From an uncultured euryarchaeote (GTDB taxonomy: Archaea > Thermoplasmatota > Thermoplasmata > UBA10834): 10,354 nucleotides of DNA. A model generated the notes under the pieces. It did no database searches. It worked only from the letters and a program-made list of their open reading frames with translations, and was not told where the DNA came from. Position 1 is the first letter of the stretch, and each line of letters starts with the position of its first letter. Position numbers and translations under genes: made by a program. Location: NCBI GenBank assembly GCA_937872085.1, contig CALMQK010000245.1, positions 1 to 10,354 on the forward strand, in the 5' to 3' direction. Shown here in pieces: positions 6,888-10,354 of this stretch.

Positions 6888-7067
6888 ATTAACGACCGAC
6901 CACGCAGAGACGATCGCGGCTTTGGTAGCTCCCGACCACGGGAGATGCACACCGTGAAGTGTTCCGACTGCGGAGCTGACGCACAGGTCCCGTTCAAGCC
7001 AACTGACGGCAGGCCCGTGTACTGCAAGGATTGTTATCAGAAGCACAGGCCGCCACGCCGGTTCTAA
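6888..7067 (+). CDS. Small CxxC-x17-CxxC zinc-binding protein, apparent ATT start
   Basis: This is a 59-residue protein with an arginine- and glycine-rich first third (about residues 4-19) and a zinc ribbon: C25-S-D-C28, 17 residues, C46-K-D-C49, then YQKH and a basic tail ending RRF. The spacing and the PFKPTDGRPVYC stretch match the CxxC-x17-CxxC type of small proteins common in archaea, whose function I do not know. The basic tails suggest nucleic-acid binding (inference). ATT 6888 sits 7 nt after GGAGGT and keeps the basic N-terminus. The only in-frame ATG (6945) would leave 40 residues and has no ribosome site at useful distance. The gene has its own TATA-like box and a T-rich end, so it is probably monocistronic. 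It may act in translation, transcription or redox sensing; nothing here decides which. Confidence 0.75.
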   Translation: MNDRPRRDDRGFGSSRPREMHTVKCSDCGADAQVPFKPTDGRPVYCKDCYQKHRPPRRF

Positions 7068-7075
7068 GTGCTTTC

Positions 7076-7117
7076 GCCAGACTGACTGGCTATCGATTCT
7101 TCGGATAAATCTCTTAA
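7076..7117 (+). terminator. Possible terminator after the zinc-protein gene
   Basis: A 5-bp stem GCCAG/CTGGC (7076-7080, 7086-7090) is followed 20-odd bases later by a T-rich run at about 7111-7117. The same T/A-rich stretch could end the tRNA transcript arriving from the other strand. Confidence 0.3.
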
Positions 7118-7177
7118 TTTTAATCACTTTCTATGCGACGAGCTACGCTGCTCTTCAGGTCAGAAATGAGTGCGGAG

Positions 7178-7251
7178 TGGGCCCGATCGGATTTGAACCG
7201 ATGACCAACTGGTTATGAGCCAATGGCTCCGCCGGACTAAGCTACGGGCCC
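7178..7251 (-). tRNA. tRNA with CAT anticodon (elongator Met or Ile2)
   Basis: The minus strand folds as a full cloverleaf: acceptor GGGCCCG/CGGGCCC, D arm GCTT/GAGC, anticodon stem ATTGG/CCAGT with loop CTCATAA, and T arm ATCGG/CCGAT with TTCAAAT. The discriminator is A (7178), CCA is not encoded and there is no intron. The first pair is G-C and the anticodon stem lacks the three G-C pairs of an initiator, so it is not initiator Met. CAT may be an elongator Met tRNA or an Ile2 tRNA whose C34 is modified to agmatidine to read AUA. The GGGCCC acceptor leans towards Ile2. Confidence 0.9.
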
Positions 7252-7279
7252 CTGCGATGGCGGATAGACGTCCATCACG

Positions 7280-7286
7280 ATATTAG
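7280..7286 (-). promoter_or_regulatory. TATA-like box of the CAT tRNA
   Basis: On the minus strand it reads CTAATAT and is centred about 32 nt before the first tRNA base, as for the tRNA-Asn gene in this window. Confidence 0.45.
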
Positions 7287-7316
7287 CATTTCTGTGTTCT
7301 GTCCGAGCCAAGAGCT

Positions 7317-7874
7317 TCAGTAGTTGTAAGTCCTGGCCTTGCCCACTTCGAGCTCCACGCCCAATCCGAGCGCGATCCTGTTCGAGAAGTTGAAGTAGCT
7401 CGCGATGAGGTTCGCTCGGAGGATCTCCTCGTCCTTGAGCCCGACTTCCTTGAGGTCCTTGATGTCCTCCTTCGTGATCGCTTTCGGGTCTAGTGTGAGC
7501 TTCGCAGCGTATGCGAGCAAGGCCTTGTTCCGTGGACTCTCATGCTTCGTCGTGTATTCCTTCAGGAGCTTGTACAGTGCATCCTGGTCCTTCTCGACCG
7601 TCTCCAATGCTTCCGAGTGGTGGATCGCGCCATACGCGGAACGGTTCGCAGCGGATACAACGACCGCGATCATCTCCCGTTCCTCTCTCGAGAGCGGGCC
7701 TGGGCTGATCATCAGGTGAACGTATAGGTCCAGATGGTCCTCCAGCACTTCGGGTTCGAGACCTTGGGCGATGAAAATGTTCGCTAGGTGCCCTCTCTCC
7801 TTCAGAATCCTGTCATAGACCTTCTTCGTCTTGCCCGTCGCGCTTTCGTGGCTCATCGTCCTGATCCAACCCAT
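7317..7874 (-). CDS. AhpD/carboxymuconolactone decarboxylase-like protein lacking the CxxC
   Basis: This is a 185 aa all-helical AhpD-fold protein resembling the uncharacterised peroxidase-related group, which opens with a similar W-I-x-T stretch. In AhpD the active site is E118, C130, C133 and H137. The same spacing here gives E67, S79, G82 and H86, so the proton-relay glutamate and histidine remain while both cysteines are gone (codons TCC and GGC, each one base from TGC). A disulfide reductase role is therefore excluded. Other members without cysteines act as decarboxylases or are unassigned. The ATG at 7874 is preceded by AGGTGA at 6 nt and matches the family N-terminus. It lies downstream of the peroxiredoxin gene on the same strand, with an 87-bp gap that holds its own TATA-like box. 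Confidence 0.82.
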   Translation of the reverse strand: MGWIRTMSHESATGKTKKVYDRILKERGHLANIFIAQGLEPEVLEDHLDLYVHLMISPGPLSREEREMIAVVVSAANRSAYGAIHHSEALETVEKDQDALYKLLKEYTTKHESPRNKALLAYAAKLTLDPKAITKEDIKDLKEVGLKDEEILRANLIASYFNFSNRIALGLGVELEVGKARTYNY

Positions 7875-7895
7875 CTCTGGTCACCTTGTTTGAGC

Positions 7896-7909
7896 ACAGC
7901 ACGTGCTGT
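7896..7909 (-). promoter_or_regulatory. 14-bp perfect palindrome in the leader of the AhpD-like gene
   Basis: ACAGCACGTGCTGT is its own reverse complement. It lies between the inferred transcript start (about 7916, from a TATA-like box at 7946-7939) and the ribosome site of the AhpD-like gene, a usual place for a repressor site. Confidence 0.4.
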
Positions 7910-7938
7910 CCTTCAGCTGGATACTAGTCCAGGGTGTC

Positions 7939-7946
7939 TAATAAAT
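7939..7946 (-). promoter_or_regulatory. TATA-like box of the AhpD-like gene
   Basis: On the minus strand it reads ATTTATTA, centred about 68 nt before ATG 7874. It shows that this gene need not depend on read-through from the peroxiredoxin gene. Confidence 0.4.
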
Positions 7947-7961
7947 CTTGTTCCCTAGGTG

Positions 7962-8420
7962 TCACTTGAGCTTCTTGAGCAAGGCCAGCACTTCATCGAT
8001 GTTGGGTTGTGTTCCAGGCTCGTATTCTCTCTTGTAGGCAACCCTTCCCTGCTTGTCTATGACGAATATCGTCCTTTTCGCAAACCCCTTGTCCTCGTAC
8101 AGCGCCCCGTAGAGCGTGGCGACCTGTTTCTTGAAGTCGCCGAGTATTGGGAACTTGACACCAAGCTCTTTGGCAAAGGCCTTCTCGGACCATGTGCTGT
8201 CCACGCTAGATGCCAGGATCTGCGTGTCGAGCTTGAGTATCGCCTCCTCCTTCTCCTTTAGGTCACCCAACTCGTTCGTGCAAACCGGGCTGAATGCGAA
8301 CGGGAAGAACGCCAGCAGGACGTTCTTCTTGCCTCTGTACTGACTCAGTTTCACTTTCTTGCCGTTCTGGTCCTCCAACTCGAAATCCGGCGCAATGTCT
8401 CCAACTTCTATACTTGGCAT
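7962..8420 (-). CDS. One-cysteine peroxiredoxin (AhpE-like)
   Basis: This enzyme reduces hydrogen peroxide or organic peroxides through a single peroxidatic cysteine. The 152 aa protein has the thioredoxin-fold AhpC/TSA core. The active site is P40-x-x-x-S44-x-x-C47 within FFPFAFSPVCTNE, with the partner arginine R116 in AKRTIFVID. C47 is the only cysteine, so an outside thiol must resolve the sulfenic acid. The FFP-AFSPVC core and the short length resemble AhpE more than Bcp or typical 2-Cys enzymes. ATG 8420 is chosen because GGAGGGA lies just upstream. An in-frame ATG at 8465 falls inside the TATA-like box (8464-8470) and cannot be on the transcript. Thioredoxin reductase is encoded 1.3 kb away, but the reducing partner is unknown. 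Confidence 0.9.
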   Translation of the reverse strand: MPSIEVGDIAPDFELEDQNGKKVKLSQYRGKKNVLLAFFPFAFSPVCTNELGDLKEKEEAILKLDTQILASSVDSTWSEKAFAKELGVKFPILGDFKKQVATLYGALYEDKGFAKRTIFVIDKQGRVAYKREYEPGTQPNIDEVLALLKKLK

Positions 8421-8462
8421 CTCGCGTCCCTCCGTCCTTCTCGCTGTTGCATTGAACGGGTC

Positions 8463-8470
8463 CATATATT
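8463..8470 (-). promoter_or_regulatory. TATA-like box of the peroxiredoxin gene
   Basis: On the minus strand it reads AATATATG, predicting a start near 8441 and a leader of about 20 nt holding the ribosome site. It excludes the longer upstream start. Confidence 0.5.
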
Positions 8471-8508
8471 GGCTTGGTGCCTGATGGGCAATTGCAGCAA
8501 AATGAAGG

Positions 8509-8582
8509 CGCCGTCGAACGGGTTTGAACCGTTGACCCTCCGCTTAACAGGCGGATGCTCTACCAGGCTGAGCTACGACGGC
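8509..8582 (-). tRNA. tRNA-Asn (anticodon GTT)
   Basis: The minus strand folds as a cloverleaf: acceptor GCCGTCG/CGACGGC, D arm with GCTC/GAGC, anticodon stem TCCGC/GCGGA with loop CTGTTAA, and T arm AACGG/CCGTT with TTCAAAC. The discriminator base is G, as expected for Asn. CCA is not encoded and there is no intron. A short T run follows on the minus strand before the peroxiredoxin promoter. Confidence 0.95.
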
Positions 8583-8609
8583 TTGGGTGGGCGCAGTTAG
8601 AATGACCAG

Positions 8610-8617
8610 TTAGATAA
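8610..8617 (-). promoter_or_regulatory. TATA-like box of tRNA-Asn
   Basis: On the minus strand it reads TTATCTAA, centred about 32 nt before the first tRNA base, the same spacing as for the CAT tRNA. Confidence 0.4.
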
Positions 8618-8678
8618 GTCTTTTGTCACGCCGGCTGGTGCTCTCAGAATCAGGACAATGGGTCGGGAGCTCGAGTGT

Positions 8679-8996
8679 CTACTCGATCGAGTCCCGCAGC
8701 TCATTGACAGTTCCGCTCATCGTCTCCAGGATATCCTTCAGGTGGTCCAGAAATTCCTGGATCTTCTCGGTGGTGACGGCCCCGTCCGGGGAAGGCTCTA
8801 TGAGCCCTTCCTGCTCGAGGATCCTAAGTGAGTACCTTACCTTGTGCTGCGGGTACTTCAGCATCTCTGAGAGGCGGATTATCCCGATGGGCTCGCTGTC
8901 CATGATCGCCTTCAGCATGGCTACGTGCCTCTGGAGGAGGTCGATCTCGGTCTCGATCTTGCTCGTAAGTGCGGACCTGGGTGCCTTTGCTGTCAT
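8679..8996 (-). CDS. Small winged-helix transcriptional regulator
   Basis: This 105 aa protein has a winged helix-turn-helix at about residues 24-76. The first helix is at 24-34, a second is around IRLSEMLK (40-47), the recognition helix is at 49-64 (HKVRYSLRILEQEG), and a short wing is at 66-76. The rest (77-105) is a charged helix likely to form a dimer coiled coil. I see no ligand domain or metal cluster of cysteines, so the signal it senses is unknown. ATG 8996 has GAGGT 7-8 nt upstream. A perfect 17-bp palindrome lies at its own inferred transcript start, which points to self-control. It is divergent from an ABC transporter operon that it may also control. Confidence 0.82.
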   Translation of the reverse strand: MTAKAPRSALTSKIETEIDLLQRHVAMLKAIMDSEPIGIIRLSEMLKYPQHKVRYSLRILEQEGLIEPSPDGAVTTEKIQEFLDHLKDILETMSGTVNELRDSIE

Positions 8997-9033
8997 AGTG
9001 AATACCTCGCGTGAGAATGGGTCAGCGCCCTGC

Positions 9034-9050
9034 TATCATGCTACATGATA
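9034..9050 (-). promoter_or_regulatory. 17-bp palindrome, probable operator of the wHTH gene
   Basis: TATCATG and CATGATA are perfect inverted arms around CTA. A TATA-like TTAAAATAA on the minus strand (9068-9060) predicts a start near 9038, inside the palindrome. A dimeric regulator bound here would block transcription of the wHTH gene. Confidence 0.55.
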
Positions 9051-9059
9051 ACAATGGGC

Positions 9060-9068
9060 TTATTTTAA
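9060..9068 (-). promoter_or_regulatory. TATA-like box of the wHTH gene
   Basis: TTAAAATAA on the minus strand, about 68 nt before ATG 8996, leaves a leader of about 40 nt with a ribosome site. Confidence 0.45.
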
Positions 9069-9116
9069 GCTGGGAGAGGAAACTAGGTCTGTGGTAGTTA
9101 CCAATCAACCAACTTT

Positions 9117-9123
9117 GATATAA
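9117..9123 (+). promoter_or_regulatory. TATA-like box of the ABC transporter genes
   Basis: GATATAA is centred 28 nt before ATG 9148, and no ribosome site lies between them, so the transcript is probably leaderless. The spacing equals that of trxB. Confidence 0.5.
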
Positions 9124-9147
9124 CGTGGTACGAATAGCGTCACTCAG

Positions 9148-9876
9148 ATGGCAGTCATCGAGGCCCGCAGGATATCGAAGGATTATGACGGGTGCAAGGC
9201 GCTCGACAACGTGTCGATGACGGTCGACAAAGGCGACTTCTTCGGATTCTTCGGACCCAATGGCGCCGGCAAGACCACGCTCATCAGGATCCTCACAGGT
9301 CAGCTCTCGCCCACGTCAGGCTCTGCGGATGTCCTTGGTGTGAACGTGGTAAAGGAACCCCTGCGGGTCAAGGAGCTCATCGGTATAGTGCCCGAGGTGG
9401 AGAGCCCGCCGACATACCTGACGGCATACGAGTACCTCTACTTCGTCGGCAAGGTCCGGAAGCTTGACGGGCTGGAAGACAAGATCGAGAAGTGGCTTTC
9501 ATTCTTCGACCTCGAAGCGAAGAAGGGCACAATCTGCAAGGACATGTCGAAGGGGATGAGGCAGAAACTGATGCTCGCATCGGCTTTCATACACGAACCC
9601 AAGCTCCTGTTCCTCGACGAGCCGTTCATCAACCTCGATCCGATCTACCAGCGCACTCTGAGAGAGTATCTTGAGAAGTACATCGAGGGCGGGGGCACGG
9701 TGTTCATGGCGTCCCACATCCTCGAGATCGCCCAGCGGCTCTGTCACAGGATGGCCATCGTCAATCTCGGGAAAGTGGTGGCTCAGGGCCGCCTCGACGA
9801 ACTGGTCAAGGGAGGCGACACCCTCGAGAAGCTCTTCATGCGTTCGGTCGGGATAAAGGGAGCCGGAGGCGAGTAG
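9148..9876 (+). CDS. ABC-2-type transporter ATP-binding protein
   Basis: This 242 aa cytoplasmic ATPase would drive a membrane permease encoded just downstream. Motifs in order are Walker A GPNGAGKTT at 36-44, signature MSKGMRQK at 133-140 (the variant usual in this subfamily), Walker B LLFLDEP at 153-159, D-loop NLDP at 162-165 and switch histidine H190. The Q-loop region is IVPE, without glutamine, also seen in ABC-2 ATPases. The length is short, without the C-terminal extension of long drug exporters. The stop is only 2 nt before the GTG of the permease. The substrate is unknown; ABC-2 systems export drugs, lipids or peptides or act in resistance. Confidence 0.93.
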   Translation: MAVIEARRISKDYDGCKALDNVSMTVDKGDFFGFFGPNGAGKTTLIRILTGQLSPTSGSADVLGVNVVKEPLRVKELIGIVPEVESPPTYLTAYEYLYFVGKVRKLDGLEDKIEKWLSFFDLEAKKGTICKDMSKGMRQKLMLASAFIHEPKLLFLDEPFINLDPIYQRTLREYLEKYIEGGGTVFMASHILEIAQRLCHRMAIVNLGKVVAQGRLDELVKGGDTLEKLFMRSVGIKGAGGE

Positions 9877-9878
9877 AG

Positions 9879-10354
9879 GTGAAGGACCTCCTCAAGCTCA
9901 TGCTCAAGGAGGAGTTCCGGTCTCACGCCAGCTATTCCGGCAAGCAGCGCTTCTTGACATTTCCTCTCTTCGTGTTCATTCTGGCGTTCGGCAGCGGACT
10001 GACAATAGACAAGATGCTGGAGACCGTCTCGTTGGGTCAGTTCGCGATGTTCGCCCACATGTCCGCGTTCGTCTATGGCCTGAGTGTGGGCGCGTTCGGG
10101 ATCATGGGGAGGGAGTATCTCGAAAGAAGGTACGGGACGAGCAACTACTTGGTCGCTATGCCATACCTTCTGCCAATCTCCTTCAGGACGACCTTCCTGG
10201 GGATATACCTCAGAGATGCTGTTTTCTACATACTGCTCTTGCTAGCACCTGCCACACTCGGACTGGTCGCAGCTGCACCCTTCATGGGTTTCTCGTTGGT
10301 CAGCATCGGCCTGTTCTTCATCGCGGTCATGCTCACGTTCATGATCGGCATGTC
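9879..10354 (+). CDS. ABC-2-type permease, N-terminal part (cut by window edge)
   Basis: An open frame runs from GTG 9879 to the window end (158 codons plus 2 bases) with no stop. GGAGG at 9865-9869 sits 9 nt before the GTG; ATG 9900 is an alternative start. A polar, basic N-terminal stretch (about residues 1-27) is followed by hydrophobic segments at about 28-45, 54-77 and 111-158, the last likely two or more helices. The layout of ATPase followed at once by a membrane protein marks it as the permease partner of the preceding gene. No signature gives the substrate. Confidence 0.85.
   Translation, partial: MKDLLKLMLKEEFRSHASYSGKQRFLTFPLFVFILAFGSGLTIDKMLETVSLGQFAMFAHMSAFVYGLSVGAFGIMGREYLERRYGTSNYLVAMPYLLPISFRTTFLGIYLRDAVFYILLLLAPATLGLVAAAPFMGFSLVSIGLFFIAVMLTFMIGM

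Noticed and set aside
6807..7127. 106-codon minus-strand frame covering the small zinc-protein gene
   Set aside because: It is antisense to a gene with ribosome site and paired CxxC motifs, and it shows no domain of its own.
7120..7177. Possible box C/D guide RNA between the zinc gene and the tRNA
   Set aside because: CTGA-like and TGAT-like strings occur on the minus strand, but the D-like string precedes the C-like one, the wrong order, and no K-turn pairing is visible.
8421..8465. 15-residue N-terminal extension of the peroxiredoxin
   Set aside because: Its ATG lies within the TATA-like box and no ribosome site precedes it, whereas ATG 8420 has GGAGGGA and matches the family N-terminus.
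1..10354. CRISPR arrays, insertion sequences or phage-type features
   Set aside because: No spaced repeats, no transposase or integrase frame, and no terminal inverted repeats or target duplications were seen; gene density and style look uniform.

Overview
The window is gene-dense, moderately GC-rich chromosomal DNA from an archaeon, most likely a euryarchaeote. Evidence for archaea is AT-rich TATA-like boxes about 26-32 nt upstream of inferred transcript starts, a mix of leaderless genes and genes with GGAGG-type ribosome sites, two tRNA genes without encoded CCA, and archaeal-style proteins (CxxC-x17-CxxC zinc protein, small wHTH regulator, LeuC/LeuD-type split dehydratase). A Thermoplasmata-like lineage is possible, but I cannot fix the group from the sequence alone. 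I see no mobile element, CRISPR array or foreign-looking island.

Region 1 (11-4239, + strand) is a tight four-gene cluster. It encodes a NifV/LeuA-family acyltransferase, the large and small subunits of a LeuC/LeuD-family hydro-lyase, and an isocitrate dehydrogenase. The dehydrogenase carries the residues that read isocitrate and NADP in the E. coli enzyme. The best reading is therefore not leucine or lysine synthesis but a route acetyl-CoA + oxaloacetate -> citrate -> isocitrate -> 2-oxoglutarate built from leucine-pathway paralogues. In that reading the first enzyme would be a Re-type citrate synthase. The small subunit appears to start at CTG.

Region 2 (4231-5532, - strand) is a CPA1-type cation/proton antiporter whose 3' end overlaps that of the dehydrogenase by 9 bp. 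A perfect inverted repeat sits at its inferred transcription start.

Region 3 (5719-8582) holds thiol and redox functions plus two tRNAs. It contains a leaderless thioredoxin reductase (+), a 59-residue zinc-binding protein (+) with an apparent ATT start, tRNA-Met/Ile2(CAT) (-), an AhpD-like protein that has lost both redox cysteines (-), a one-cysteine AhpE-type peroxiredoxin (-) and tRNA-Asn(GTT) (-).

Region 4 (8679-10354) has a small wHTH regulator (-) with a perfect 17-bp palindrome at its own inferred start site. It is divergent from a leaderless ABC-2-type ATPase gene (+), which is followed by the start of its permease, cut by the window edge.

No stretch over 300 bases lacks a gene. 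The longest gap (6691-6887) contains a weak terminator, repeats and the promoter of the zinc protein.
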